DNA of 28,414 bases from JAIVGV01 sp035295985 (GCA_035295985.1 DATHBT010000313.1:1-28414), one strand, 5' to 3'; numbered from the stretch's first letter, positions 16,814 through 26,347 are shown. Notes: a model not told the origin generated them from the sequence alone. Program-made: numbers and translations.

Positions 16814-18373
16814 TTACTGCGGGAGTCCGACTTTGCGGACGAGTGCGGCGAAGCACGGGTCTGAGCGCAGGCCGTCGTAGAACGGGTCGGAGTTAATCAG
16901 CAGCGGGAACAAGTTGCGCTCCTCGCACGCTCTCTCCAGCCACCGGAACGCCTGCTCCTTGTCGCCGAGTCTCAGGTAGGCCCGTGCGAACCCGACCGCC
17001 GGGGCGTACCCACCGCCTTGACTAACTTCGTCCAGTCGTTTGAGCCTTTCCCGCGCGACGGCCCGCGCCGCGGCGGTGAAGCCGCTCTCGGAGTGTGCGC
17101 GGCTGAGTATCACGGCCAACTCCTCGTCCCCGGCGAGCATCATCGCACTCCGCCACTCGGCCACAGCGCCTTCGTACACCCCCTGCTGCTCCAAGACGTC
17201 GCCAAGCGCTTCGTGTACCCACGCGTTGTCCGGGGCCAGTTCCAGCGCCGCGCGGTACTGCCCGACCGCCTCGTCGTACCGGCGGGCGTAGTAGAGCCAA
17301 TCCCCCAAGAACTTGCTCGAGATAACGGAGAGCGGGTCGAGTTCCAGCGACCGCCGCCCTTCGGCGATAGCCTCCTCCAGCCGCCCCACTACCACCAGAT
17401 AGACGGAGCGGAGGTTGTGAATCTCAGCGAAATTCGCGTTCAACTCGAAGGCGCGGCTGAACTCTCTTTCAGCCCCTGCCCAGTCCCGGTGATAAATGAA
17501 TCTTTGGGCCGCCAAGGGGTTGTAAACTTCGGCGATGCCGTCGTCCAACTCTCGCGCCTTCAGAGCGGCCGCCTCTGCCTTCGGCCACCCTTCATCGGGC
17601 CGCGCCAGACCCGTGGCCGCCGGGAAGCCGTAGGCGTCTGCCAGACCGGCGTAGGCGAGCGCGTAGGCCGGGTCTAGCTCAACCGCCCGCAGGAAGTAGT
17701 CGCGGCTCCTGACGAAGTCCTCCGGTGCGCCTCTGTACCAGAAGTAGCGCCCCTTCAGGTAAAGCTGATGGGCCTCGGAGTTGCCCGTGTGCCGCTTCAA
17801 TACCGCGGCCTTCTTGTCCCCGAGAAGTCTCACTTTGAGCGCGTCCACGACGGCGAGCGTGATTTCGTCTTGCACGTCGAAGATGTCTTCCAGCCGCCGG
17901 TCGTAGCGCTCCGACCACAGGTGGTAGCCGTCCGCCGCGCTAATAAGCTGGACCGTAACCCTGACGCGGTCGCCGGACTTTCTAACACCCCCTTCCAGCA
18001 CGGAGTTGACATTCAGAGTACGCCCGACTTCACCGACATTAGTCTCCCTGCCTTTGAACGAGAACGCCGACGTGCGGGCCGCTACCTTCAGCCCTTCTAC
18101 TTTAGCCAGCGCGTTGAGGATGTCCTCGGCCAGCCCGTCGCAGAAGTACTCGTTCTCTGCGTCGCTGCTCATGTTGGCGAACGGCAGCACGGCGATTGAG
18201 GGGGCTTGATGGGGCAGTTGGGTGGAGACCTCGCCGCTGGGGGCGACAGCGGGGAGCAACGCGGTAGCCGTCGACTCCGACGCTATAGAGCCGGTGATGA
18301 GGCGAGTGCCGTCGGCGCGGCAGAAGCTGAGCGCATCGTCGTGCGCGAGGTTACATCTAGGGCAGCGTTTCAT
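16814..18373 (-). CDS. Zinc-ribbon / TolB-like / TPR protein without membrane anchor, array copy 3 (promoter-proximal)
   Basis: A 519-residue paralogue, first in the array. It carries the ribbon MKRCPRC...FCRADG, a short linker of about 35 residues, and then the TolB-like domain directly (SIAVLPFANMSSDAENEYFCDGLAEDI). The transmembrane helix of copies 1 and 2 is missing, so this member is predicted to be cytoplasmic. TPR-like helical repeats cover about residues 215-510, and the end KVGLPQ matches the family tail. The start at 18373 is chosen by alignment with the paralogues; the open frame extends 15 codons upstream without a better ribosome site. A TAGAAT -10-like hexamer on the minus strand lies at 18419-18424, with no convincing -35. 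Base composition is uniformly GC-rich, like the rest of the window. Confidence 0.88.
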   Translation of the reverse strand: MKRCPRCNLAHDDALSFCRADGTRLITGSIASESTATALLPAVAPSGEVSTQLPHQAPSIAVLPFANMSSDAENEYFCDGLAEDILNALAKVEGLKVAARTSAFSFKGRETNVGEVGRTLNVNSVLEGGVRKSGDRVRVTVQLISAADGYHLWSERYDRRLEDIFDVQDEITLAVVDALKVRLLGDKKAAVLKRHTGNSEAHQLYLKGRYFWYRGAPEDFVRSRDYFLRAVELDPAYALAYAGLADAYGFPAATGLARPDEGWPKAEAAALKARELDDGIAEVYNPLAAQRFIYHRDWAGAEREFSRAFELNANFAEIHNLRSVYLVVVGRLEEAIAEGRRSLELDPLSVISSKFLGDWLYYARRYDEAVGQYRAALELAPDNAWVHEALGDVLEQQGVYEGAVAEWRSAMMLAGDEELAVILSRAHSESGFTAAARAVARERLKRLDEVSQGGGYAPAVGFARAYLRLGDKEQAFRWLERACEERNLFPLLINSDPFYDGLRSDPCFAALVRKVGLPQ

Positions 18374-18468
18374 CAGAGCCGACGTAGAACAATTAAAAGA
18401 GTTGCGTAAAGCCTGCACATTCTACCCGCTAGACGCCGCGCCCGCGAGGGTAACTCGCCGCGAAAGCG

Positions 18469-18497
18469 TTGACTCGCCGCCCGCTTTGGCATAGAAG
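18469..18497 (+). promoter_or_regulatory. Candidate promoter ahead of the amidohydrolase remnant
   Basis: TTGACT (18469-18474) and TAGAAG (18492-18497) are separated by 17 nt and lie about 40 nt before the ATG at 18536. It sits in the 162-nt divergent gap shared with the TPR array. If active it would now transcribe a broken gene and possibly the MFS gene behind it. Confidence 0.35.
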
Positions 18498-18535
18498 CGT
18501 CGTTGCCTTTCCACCATTTCTGAGCGGCGGTACGC

Positions 18536-19005
18536 ATGAGCACTCACATCGGCGGTTTACTACTTCTTACGCTTCTGTCAACGCCTTTCGTCAAAGCACA
18601 GACGACCCTGACCCTGCGCTTCTTGCCGAAATCAACCGCATCAGAGACGGGGCTGCCGGATACATTAGACGAGTACGTGGGGAAGTTCGTCGTCCCCGCG
18701 CTGGAGCGGCAGACTTTTCGTCGCAGGCGTTCCTGACTTCAACGAGGGAGCTGAGCGGGGTGATTCGTAGCTGGCTTGAGTTCGTGCCCGAAAAGGTTCT
18801 GTTCGGTACTGACGCCTACCCGCTGACCACGACCGCCGGGCGGGAGGAAGTTGGCTGGCTGACGACCAGGAGTTCACGGCGGGCGCTGGCACTCGCGCTG
18901 ACGGGCATGATGCAGGACGGCCAGATTACACGCGAGAGGGCGCTGGAGTTGGCGAGGATGGTGCTGCGCGAGAACGCCGCCAGGCTGTACGGGCTTAGCC
19001 GTTGA
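18536..19005 (+). pseudogene. Decayed amidohydrolase (amidohydrolase_2-type) remnant
   Basis: Two frames must be joined to read this locus. The first frame starts at the ATG at 18536 with a signal peptide (MSTHIGGLLLLTLLSTPFVKAQ) and stops at 18736. From about 18708 another frame continues with ADFSSQAFLTSTRELSGVI, then a C-terminal amidohydrolase signature (FVPEKVLFGTDAYP, with the Asp of the metal site) and an ENAARLYGL end at 19005. The whole catalytic barrel, including the N-terminal HxH metal motif, is absent: about 150 codons remain where full-length enzymes have roughly 300-400. A frameshift plus a large internal deletion is the simplest reading. It is unlikely to be functional. Confidence 0.65.
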
Positions 19006-19084
19006 CTTGTCGCTGTCAATAGCCTTGTCCGATAACCCCCCGTGCGGGGTAGTTGAGAGTGAAGCCGCCCCACACCAACTTTCG

Positions 19085-20344
19085 ATGGCCGACGATTCGA
19101 TAGGCACAGTTCGGGGCGTAACCTCGGAAGAGGACGGCTTCGAGCGGCGGGCGAGAATCCGCGCTCTCGCCCTGCTCGCCGTCGCGGAACTGCTCGGAAT
19201 GTCGTTGTGGTTTTCGGCCTCCGCGCTGACCCCGCAAATCAGCGAGGAGTGGCGACTTACGGAGTCGGGCGCGGGCTGGCTGACGCTCTCGGTGCAGTTG
19301 GGCTTCGTCGCCGGCACACTCTTCTCCGCGCTGCTGAACCTGCCCGACGTGCTGAGCGCGCGGCGGCTGTTCGCCGTCTCGGCATGCTTAGGCGCGGCTG
19401 CTAACGCCTCATTCGGACTCTTCGCGGAGAACCTGACGCAGGGCGTCGCGCTCAGGTTTCTGACGGGGCTGTTCCTCGCGGGGGTGTACCCGCCGGGGAT
19501 GAAGATCATGGCGACGTGGTTCCGGCGCGGGCGCGGGCTCGCGCTCGGCGTGCTCGTCGGCGCGCTCACGCTGGGGAAGGCGACGCCGTATCTGGTCAAC
19601 GCCGTCGGCAGCCGCGAGTGGCGCTACAACCTCCTCTTCGCCTCGCTGATGGCCGTTGCGGGCGGCCTCGTCGTCCTGATCTTCGTCTCGGACGGGCCTT
19701 ACGCGCTCGCGCCCTCGCGGTTCGATCTCTCGCAGGCCGCGCGCGTCTTCCGCTACCGGCCCACGCGGCTCGCCAACTTCGGCTACTTCGGCCACATGTG
19801 GGAGTTGTACGCGATGTGGACCTGGGCGCCCGTGATGCTGCGCGCGAGCTTCGCGGCGCGGGGCGAGCCTGCCGCGCTGGCCGAAGTCGGAGCGTTCCTC
19901 GTCATCGGCGCGGGCGCTGTGGGTTGCGTCGCCGCGGGGCTGTGGGCCGACCGCGTCGGGCGCACGCTCGTCACCTCCTGGGCGATGGGCGTCAGCGGCG
20001 CGTGCTGCGTCCTGGCGGGTTTTCTGTTCGACGCGAGCCCCTCGCTGCTGCTCGCGCTGATGCTGGTGTGGGGCGCGTCGGTCGTGGCGGACTCGGCGCA
20101 GTTCTCGACCTGCGTGACGGAGTTGGGCGACCCGAAGTACCTCGGCACGGCGCTGACCGTGCAGACCTGCGCCGGCTTCCTGCTGACGCTCTTCTCAATT
20201 CACCTCATCCCCGCGCTCGTGGAAAGAATCGGCTGGCGCTACGCCTTCGCCGCACTCGCCGCCGGCCCCGCCTTCGGCATCTACTCGATGCTCAAACTCC
20301 GACGCCTGCCCGAAGCCGCGAAGATCGCGCAGGGAAGAAGGTGA
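19085..20344 (+). CDS. Major facilitator superfamily (MFS) transporter
   Basis: A 419-residue polytopic membrane protein. The start MADDSIGTVRG at 19085 gives a normal short cytoplasmic N-terminus; an upstream in-frame start at 19007 adds 26 residues of low plausibility, and neither has a clear ribosome site. Twelve hydrophobic segments can be followed, beginning with LALLAVAELLGMSLWFSASAL (in part, about 25-45). The loop between helices 2 and 3 and the arginine-rich loop FRRGRGLALG (after helix 5) fit the MFS pattern, and NLPDVLSARRLFA resembles the loop-2/3 motif. WRYNLLFASLM marks helix 6. The nearest recalled relatives are CynX/NarK-like and uncharacterised MFS permeases; the substrate cannot be assigned. 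It follows the amidohydrolase remnant by 79 nt and ends inside the repeat at 20341-20420. Confidence 0.85.
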   Translation: MADDSIGTVRGVTSEEDGFERRARIRALALLAVAELLGMSLWFSASALTPQISEEWRLTESGAGWLTLSVQLGFVAGTLFSALLNLPDVLSARRLFAVSACLGAAANASFGLFAENLTQGVALRFLTGLFLAGVYPPGMKIMATWFRRGRGLALGVLVGALTLGKATPYLVNAVGSREWRYNLLFASLMAVAGGLVVLIFVSDGPYALAPSRFDLSQAARVFRYRPTRLANFGYFGHMWELYAMWTWAPVMLRASFAARGEPAALAEVGAFLVIGAGAVGCVAAGLWADRVGRTLVTSWAMGVSGACCVLAGFLFDASPSLLLALMLVWGASVVADSAQFSTCVTELGDPKYLGTALTVQTCAGFLLTLFSIHLIPALVERIGWRYAFAALAAGPAFGIYSMLKLRRLPEAAKIAQGRR

Positions 20345-20420
20345 CAGGTAAACCGTGACAGGCGACAAGCCGGAAGCTGAAGCCGTCTTCTCCTGTCACC
20401 CGCCACGGTTTACCTGTCGC
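20341..20420. repeat. Intergenic inverted repeat, GTGACAGG family
   Basis: The left arm GTGACAGGTAAACCGTG (20341-20357) pairs with CACGGTTTACCTGTCGC (20404-20420) with one mismatch. The word GTGACAGG recurs inside each arm. It lies exactly between the convergent MFS and thioesterase genes and overlaps the MFS stop codon, so it could terminate both transcripts. Confidence 0.85.
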
Positions 20421-20430
20421 GGCTTTTCCT

Positions 20431-20919
20431 TTACCAGCGGTGATAAGCCGGGTGGTCGGGCTTGACGGCGACGAAGGTTCCGCGGCAGGTGGCGGTCGTT
20501 TTGCCTGCTGCCGTGAGCGTGGCCTCGACCGTGGCGCGGTCGTCCGTGGATTCGACAACGCGGGCCGAGAGCGAGACGGGCCGGTCAACCGGCGTGGGGC
20601 GGAGCAGTTTGATCGCGTAGTCGGCGGTGACGGTGCAGGGCGGCGTGTCCGCGCCGCGGCGTTGCATGAGGTGGTAGGCGGCGGCCCAGTTCGAGTGGCA
20701 GTCGAGGAGCGCGCCGATGACGCCGCCGTTGAGCATCCCCGGAAAAGCCTCGTGGTGCGGCTCGGGCTGCCACTCGCAGACGATCTCCTCGCCGCGCGCG
20801 AAGCTGCGGATGCGAAGGCCGCGCTCGTTGGCCGGGCCGCAGCCGAAGCAGGTCATCCGCGGCGCGTAGCGTTCCTGCAAGCTCTGTTCGGCCGTCTGCG
20901 CTGTCGTTTGCTCGGTCAT
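20431..20919 (-). CDS. PaaI-family hotdog-fold thioesterase
   Basis: A 162-residue protein with one hotdog domain. The motif FPGMLNGGVIGALLDCHSNWA (residues about 59-79) contains the HGG-like turn and catalytic helix of PaaI-type acyl-CoA thioesterases, here with Asn before GG in place of His, which is common in the family. An N-terminal CFGCGPANERGLRI segment (Cys24, Cys27) is typical of one PaaI-like subfamily. The rest (TADYAIKLLRPTPVDRPVSLSARV) follows the hotdog strand pattern. It should hydrolyse an acyl-CoA in the cytoplasm; the acyl group is unknown. It is transcribed alone, convergent with the MFS gene and divergent from the cyclophilin gene. Confidence 0.88.
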   Translation of the reverse strand: MTEQTTAQTAEQSLQERYAPRMTCFGCGPANERGLRIRSFARGEEIVCEWQPEPHHEAFPGMLNGGVIGALLDCHSNWAAAYHLMQRRGADTPPCTVTADYAIKLLRPTPVDRPVSLSARVVESTDDRATVEATLTAAGKTTATCRGTFVAVKPDHPAYHRW

Positions 20920-20964
20920 CGGTAGCTCCGTTCGCGAAACGTGTCGTTGAAAGTTTCTCGGGCG

Positions 20965-20970
20965 AGTATA
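20965..20970 (-). promoter_or_regulatory. -10-like hexamer for the thioesterase gene
   Basis: The 120-nt divergent gap 20920-21039 contains TATACT on the minus strand, about 46 nt ahead of the thioesterase ATG. No -35 match lies 16-18 nt upstream, where the sequence is a CG alternation. The overlapping plus-strand TATAGC has TTGAAA only 14 nt before it, too close for a standard promoter. Confidence 0.22.
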
Positions 20971-21039
20971 GCGCGGTGCTTCGCGCGCGCGCGTGTTGTA
21001 AGATGTGCGGGCCGCAAGAAAAACGAAAAAGGGAAGCGA

Positions 21040-21762
21040 ATGAACAGGCTCACTCGCAGCGCGATTCTAACCCCGGCCGCCGCCCTCTGCCTCGCGCTCT
21101 GCGCGGCGGCGGTGGCGAACGCGCAGGAGCCGACGCCCGCTCCCGCCGCGCCGCCCGCGCGGCAGCCGGACGCGCCGAAGAAGGCGAACGCGCGCGCGGC
21201 CGAAGCAGAGCGCGCGGCCGAGCCGTTCGACGCGGCGACGCCGAAGGAGATGGCCGCGCGCTGCGTGAAGCTGGAGACCGAGGCCGGCGTTATTGAGATT
21301 GAGATGCTGGCCGAGACCGCGCCTGAAACCGCGCGCAACTTCCTCAACCTCGTTGCCACCGGCTTCTACGACACGACCACCTTCTCGCGCGTCGTGCCCG
21401 GCTTCGTCGTGCAGGGCGGAAATTTGCGTACGCGCGAACAGTTGACGCCGGGGCTGGCCGAGCGCGCGCGGCGCACCGTGCCGGACGAGCCGAACGAGGT
21501 CAGGCACGTGCGCGGCGTCGTCTCGATGGCGCGCTCGGACGAGCCGAACTCCGCGACGACAAACTTCTTCTTCCTCGTCGGCGAGGCCGGGCACCTCGAC
21601 GGCAAGTTCGCCGCCTTCGCGCGCGTGCGCTCGGGGATGGACGTGGTTGACGCGATCAACAAGGCCCCGGTCGAGGGCGAAAAGCCCGTCAAGCCCGTCA
21701 GACTCAACCGCGCCACCGTCGCCGAGTGTGCGCCCGCGCCGAAGCCGGAGGACGAAAAGTAA
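21040..21762 (+). CDS. Exported cyclophilin-type peptidyl-prolyl cis-trans isomerase
   Basis: A 240-residue protein starting at 21040 after a GGGAAG ribosome site. A signal peptide (residues 1-28, ending AAAVANAQ) and a Pro/Ala-rich linker (about 29-65) precede the cyclophilin domain (about 75-230). Core motifs are present: TAPETARNFLNL, FSRVVPGFVVQGGN (the active-site Arg and the Gln of the QGG strand), GVVSMARSDEPNSATTNFFF and LDGKFAAFARV. The His of the usual FHRV is Ser, as in many bacterial cyclophilins. It catalyses isomerisation of Xaa-Pro bonds in the periplasm and probably assists envelope protein folding. The acidic C-terminal tail (KPEDEK) is short. Confidence 0.92.
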   Translation: MNRLTRSAILTPAAALCLALCAAAVANAQEPTPAPAAPPARQPDAPKKANARAAEAERAAEPFDAATPKEMAARCVKLETEAGVIEIEMLAETAPETARNFLNLVATGFYDTTTFSRVVPGFVVQGGNLRTREQLTPGLAERARRTVPDEPNEVRHVRGVVSMARSDEPNSATTNFFFLVGEAGHLDGKFAAFARVRSGMDVVDAINKAPVEGEKPVKPVRLNRATVAECAPAPKPEDEK

Positions 21763-21783
21763 AAGCGCGTTCCAATACCTCGC

Positions 21784-21849
21784 GCCTTTGCGCCTTTGCG
21801 TGAGCCTTCTTATTGCGGAGACAACCACCTCACGCAAAGGCGCAAAGGC
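21784..21849. repeat. Intergenic inverted repeat, GCGCAAAG family
   Basis: Perfect 21-bp arms at 21784-21804 and 21829-21849 are built from repeats of CCTTTGCG / CGCAAAGG, with a 24-nt loop. It lies between the cyclophilin stop and ettA and could form a very stable hairpin. Perfect pairing suggests either recent origin or selection. Confidence 0.9.
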
Positions 21850-21929
21850 GTGAAGAAGAGGGACGGCGGCGCACGGCGGGGGCGGGTGTCAGTGAGCATT
21901 CTTATCAATCGTTAAATTCAGGAGAGAAG

Positions 21930-23615
<1,686 letters not shown>

Positions 23616-24368
23616 ATGAGAATGTCCGCCGCTCGTCGCAATGTGAAGGTCGGCTGCTGCGGCTTCCGGCTGTCGCGCGCCGAATACTTCGCGCGATTCC
23701 CCGTCGTCGAGGTGCAGCAGACCTTCTACCAGCCGCCGCGGGTCGAGACGCTGCGCGGCTGGCGCGAGGCTGCGCCGGAAGATTTCGAGTTCACGATCAA
23801 GGCGTGGATGCTGATCACGCACGAGGCGCGCAGCCCCACCTACCGGCGGCTCAAGCGGGAGCTGACCGAAGAGGAGAGGGAGGAGGCCGGATCGTTCCGG
23901 CCGACACGCGCGGTGCGCGCGGCCTGGGAGGCGACGCGGGCGTCGGCCGAGGCGCTGGGCGCGAGGCGCGTCCTCTTCCAGTGCCCCGCGAGCTTCAGGC
24001 CCGTGCCGGAGAACATACGCAACCTGCGGAAGTTCTTCTCGTCGGTCGGCCGCGATCAGCTCATCTTTCTGTGGGAGCCGCGCGGAGAGTGGCCGCGCGA
24101 GTTAATCGCCGAACTCTGCGCCGAACTCGATCTTACGCACGTCGTCGATCCGCTCGTCGAGCGGACGGTCACGCCCGGCCGGTGCTACTTCCGCCTGCAC
24201 GTCCGTCGCGGCGGGCGCAAAACATACGAGGATGAGGAACTGAGTGAACTCTACTCGATGCTGCCGCGCGGCGAGACTTCTTACGTCCTCTTCAACAACG
24301 TCCGCATGGTTGACGACGCCGGGCGGTTTCAAAGACTGATGCGCGAAGAGGGCGATGCCGACGCCTGA
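23616..24368 (+). CDS. DUF72 (YecE-family) protein
   Basis: A 250-residue protein whose ATG directly abuts the ettA stop; a second in-frame ATG at 23622 is equally possible. The opening KVGCCGFRLSRAEYFARFPVVEVQQTFYQPP fits the DUF72 start (normally GTSGW...Y...F..VE.N.TFY), and EFTIKAWMLITHE, VLFQCPASFRPVPEN, LIFLWEPRGEW and YFRLHVRRG follow the order of the TIM-barrel-like family. The N-terminal GTSGW is replaced by GCCGF and the usual Asn before TFY is Gln, so this is a divergent, archaeal-like subtype. The biochemical function of DUF72 is not established. The coupling to ettA suggests co-expression only. Confidence 0.85.
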   Translation: MRMSAARRNVKVGCCGFRLSRAEYFARFPVVEVQQTFYQPPRVETLRGWREAAPEDFEFTIKAWMLITHEARSPTYRRLKRELTEEEREEAGSFRPTRAVRAAWEATRASAEALGARRVLFQCPASFRPVPENIRNLRKFFSSVGRDQLIFLWEPRGEWPRELIAELCAELDLTHVVDPLVERTVTPGRCYFRLHVRRGGRKTYEDEELSELYSMLPRGETSYVLFNNVRMVDDAGRFQRLMREEGDADA

Positions 24369-24401
24369 GGTCGGCGACTCGTTTGGGGGAAGGGAGTCTC
24401 G

Positions 24402-25175
24402 ATGGAGAGGGAGCTTGAGGGAAGGGTTGCGCTGGTGACAGGCGCGACTTCCGGGATAGGACGTGCGGTGGCCGTCCGCTTCGCGGAGGCGGGCGCGGGG
24501 GTTTGCGCCGTGGGCCGCTCGCGCGGCGCGCTGGAAGAGGCTGCGGCTGAGATAAGGGCGAAGGGCGCGGACTGTCTGACGGTCGCGGCCGACGTGACGG
24601 ACGAGCGCGACGCGGGGCGCGCCGTGGCCGCCGCGGCGGAAAAGTTCAGCCGCCTCGACGTGCTCGTGAACGCGGCTGGCATCCTGGCGAACGGCACGAT
24701 AGAGAACACTTCGCTCGCGGCGTGGGACGAGATGCTGAACGTCAACCTGCGCGCCGTCTTCCACATGATGCAGCTCTCCGTGCCGCACCTCGCGGCCGTG
24801 CGCGGCAACGTCGTCAACGTGTCGAGCGTGACGGGGCTGCGCGCGTTCCCCGGCGTGCTGGCCTACTGCGTGTCGAAGGCCGGGGTGGATCAGTTGACGC
24901 GGTGCGCCGCGCTCGAACTCGCGCCGAAGGGCGTCAGGGTCAACGCCGTCAACCCCGGCGTCGTCGTGACGGAGGTACACCGGCGCGGCGGGATGAGCGA
25001 CGAGAATTACGCGAACTTCCTCGAACACTCTAAACGGACGCACCCCCTGGGGCGGGTCGGCGAAGCGCGCGAGGTGGCCGATCTGATCCTGTTCCTCGCC
25101 TCCGACCGCGCCTCCTGGATCACGGGCGCGACCTACTCGATTGACGGCGGGCGCGCGCAGACCTGTGCCCGGTGA
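24402..25175 (+). CDS. Short-chain dehydrogenase/reductase (SDR)
   Basis: A 257-residue classical SDR. The ATG at 24402 follows a GGAAGGGAG ribosome site. The cofactor motif TGATSGIG (13-20), NAAG (90-93), catalytic Asn near 113-115, Ser141/142 (NVSSV), Tyr155 and Lys159 (YCVSK) and the C-terminal WITGATYSIDGG are all intact. An Arg after strand 2 (GRSRGAL) favours NADP(H). This pattern is shared by glucose-1-dehydrogenase and 3-oxoacyl-ACP-reductase-like enzymes; the substrate cannot be fixed. It lies 33 nt after the DUF72 gene and probably belongs to the same transcript, ending at the inverted repeat that follows. Confidence 0.92.
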   Translation: MERELEGRVALVTGATSGIGRAVAVRFAEAGAGVCAVGRSRGALEEAAAEIRAKGADCLTVAADVTDERDAGRAVAAAAEKFSRLDVLVNAAGILANGTIENTSLAAWDEMLNVNLRAVFHMMQLSVPHLAAVRGNVVNVSSVTGLRAFPGVLAYCVSKAGVDQLTRCAALELAPKGVRVNAVNPGVVVTEVHRRGGMSDENYANFLEHSKRTHPLGRVGEAREVADLILFLASDRASWITGATYSIDGGRAQTCAR

Positions 25176-25278
25176 AAAGGCAGAAGGCAGAAGGCAGAAA
25201 ACAGAAGGCAGTCAGGAATCAGAGCGTGCCGGCTCTGACTTGACTGCTTTCTGCCTTCTGCCTTCTGCCTTCTGTTTT
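25176..25278. repeat. Intergenic inverted repeat, GAAGGCA family
   Basis: The left arm (25176-25214) consists of tandem GAAGGCA words and the right arm (25241-25278) of TTCTGCC words; they pair over nearly 40 bp with small gaps. The loop itself contains a small hairpin, CAGAGC/GCTCTG. It exactly fills the gap between two convergent genes, touching the SDR stop and overlapping the TPR lipoprotein stop. Confidence 0.9.
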
Positions 25279-26069
25279 CAGGAGAGCGTCCCGGTCTGGC
25301 GGTTCGTGTTGGTGCTGTTCTGGTTCGAGTTGTTTTGTTTCGGGCCGTTCTTGTTCTCGTCGTCGTCGCCGCCGTCGCGCTTCTGCTGACGTTCGAGCAG
25401 CTTCTTCTCGTGCTCGATGCGAGCCTTCTGCTTGGAGGCGTCCTCCCTGGCCCTGTCCCACGCCTCCTGCGCGCGGTAGTCGTTCGGGTCGAGTTCGACC
25501 GCCTTCTCGAAGGCCTTGGCCGCCTCCTGGTACTTCGCCAGCTTGTTATAGACGAGGCCCATGTCGTAGTAGGTCGAGGCGTCAGGGTCGCGCAGCTTCT
25601 CGGCGCGGCGGTAAGTCTCCGACGCCTTCTGGTAGTCGCCCGTCCGCCCGTAGGCGTCGGCCAGGCGGTAGAGCGCGTCCGCGTCCTTCGGCTCGCGCCT
25701 GAGCTTCTTCTCGAAAAGATCGACGGCCTTCTCGAATGCCTCCTCGGCCTCCTCGCGCTCGCCGAGCACGGCGTGGGCCATGCCGAGGCGGTGGTAGGCT
25801 TCGGCATATTCGGGGTCTAGCTCGACGGCCTTGCGGAACGCCTCGACGGCCTCGCGGTCGCGGTTGCGCCGGAAGTGCTCGACGCCCTGCGCGAAGAACC
25901 CGGCCGCGTCATGCGCGGCCTGCGTAGTCGTCTGGCCGGGCTGCTGGCCCTGCTGCGCCGGGGGCGTGGCGGAGGCGGACGCGGGCTGGTTCGCGTTGCC
26001 GCGGTTGCAGGCGAGCTGCGCGGACGCGACGGCCGCGGCGGCGAAGAGGACGAGTGCGGAGACTTTCAT
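25278..26069 (-). CDS. TPR-repeat lipoprotein
   Basis: A 263-residue protein. The signal peptide ends in a lipobox (AQLAC, Cys21), so it should be lipid-anchored on the periplasmic side or outer membrane. A Gln/Pro/Ala-rich linker (about 24-50) is followed by four to five TPR units (about 55-205), seen as A-x-x-x-x-x-x-A-x-x-L-D-P patterns such as AVEAFRKAVELDPEYAEAY and AAKAFEKAVELDPNDYRAQ. The C-terminus is a basic helix (KKLLERQQKRD) and a disordered Asn/Thr-rich tail (NNSNQNSTNTN). The ATG at 26069 has a plausible promoter upstream. The stop lies within the GAAGGCA repeat. It is probably an envelope scaffold; no enzymatic domain is visible. Confidence 0.87.
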   Translation of the reverse strand: MKVSALVLFAAAAVASAQLACNRGNANQPASASATPPAQQGQQPGQTTTQAAHDAAGFFAQGVEHFRRNRDREAVEAFRKAVELDPEYAEAYHRLGMAHAVLGEREEAEEAFEKAVDLFEKKLRREPKDADALYRLADAYGRTGDYQKASETYRRAEKLRDPDASTYYDMGLVYNKLAKYQEAAKAFEKAVELDPNDYRAQEAWDRAREDASKQKARIEHEKKLLERQQKRDGGDDDENKNGPKQNNSNQNSTNTNRQTGTLS

Positions 26070-26115
26070 GACTCGGCTACCGCTGATTCAGGAATTTTTT
26101 GCGGGACGGGAGTGA

Positions 26116-26144
26116 TTCTTAAGGCAAATCTCGCGCGGAGTCAA
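26116..26144 (-). promoter_or_regulatory. Promoter of the TPR lipoprotein gene
   Basis: On the minus strand TTGACT (26139-26144) and TAAGAA (26116-26121) are 17 nt apart, giving a predicted 5' leader of roughly 40 nt before the ATG at 26069. The -35 matches 5 of 6 consensus positions and the -10 matches 4 of 6. Confidence 0.45.
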
Positions 26145-26164
26145 CGGCCCGGATGAAATGAGGA

Positions 26165-26196
26165 AGGGTGGCAGGCCCCCCCTGGCCTGCCACCCT
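26165..26196. repeat. GC-rich perfect hairpin
   Basis: AGGGTGGCAGGCC (26165-26177) and GGCCTGCCACCCT (26184-26196) are perfect 13-bp arms around a 6-nt loop. No T-run follows on either strand, so it is not a classical intrinsic terminator. It lies just upstream of the lipoprotein promoter. Confidence 0.85.
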
Positions 26197-26347
26197 GTTG
26201 TCCGTCCAGTTGCCGTAAAAGGATGATGGAAATATACACGCGGCCTCGCGGCGCAGGGTTGCGAAGACGTTGCGGTTAGGTTGCGAGTTCAATAAAAGCG
26301 CAACACTGACAGAGAGGGGGCGAGGGCGGAGAGATGAACGAAAGGTA

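Noticed and set aside
26165..26196. Intrinsic terminator for the glycosyltransferase transcript
   Set aside because: The stem is strong but no U-tract follows on the minus-strand transcript, and it is nearly 280 nt past the stop codon.
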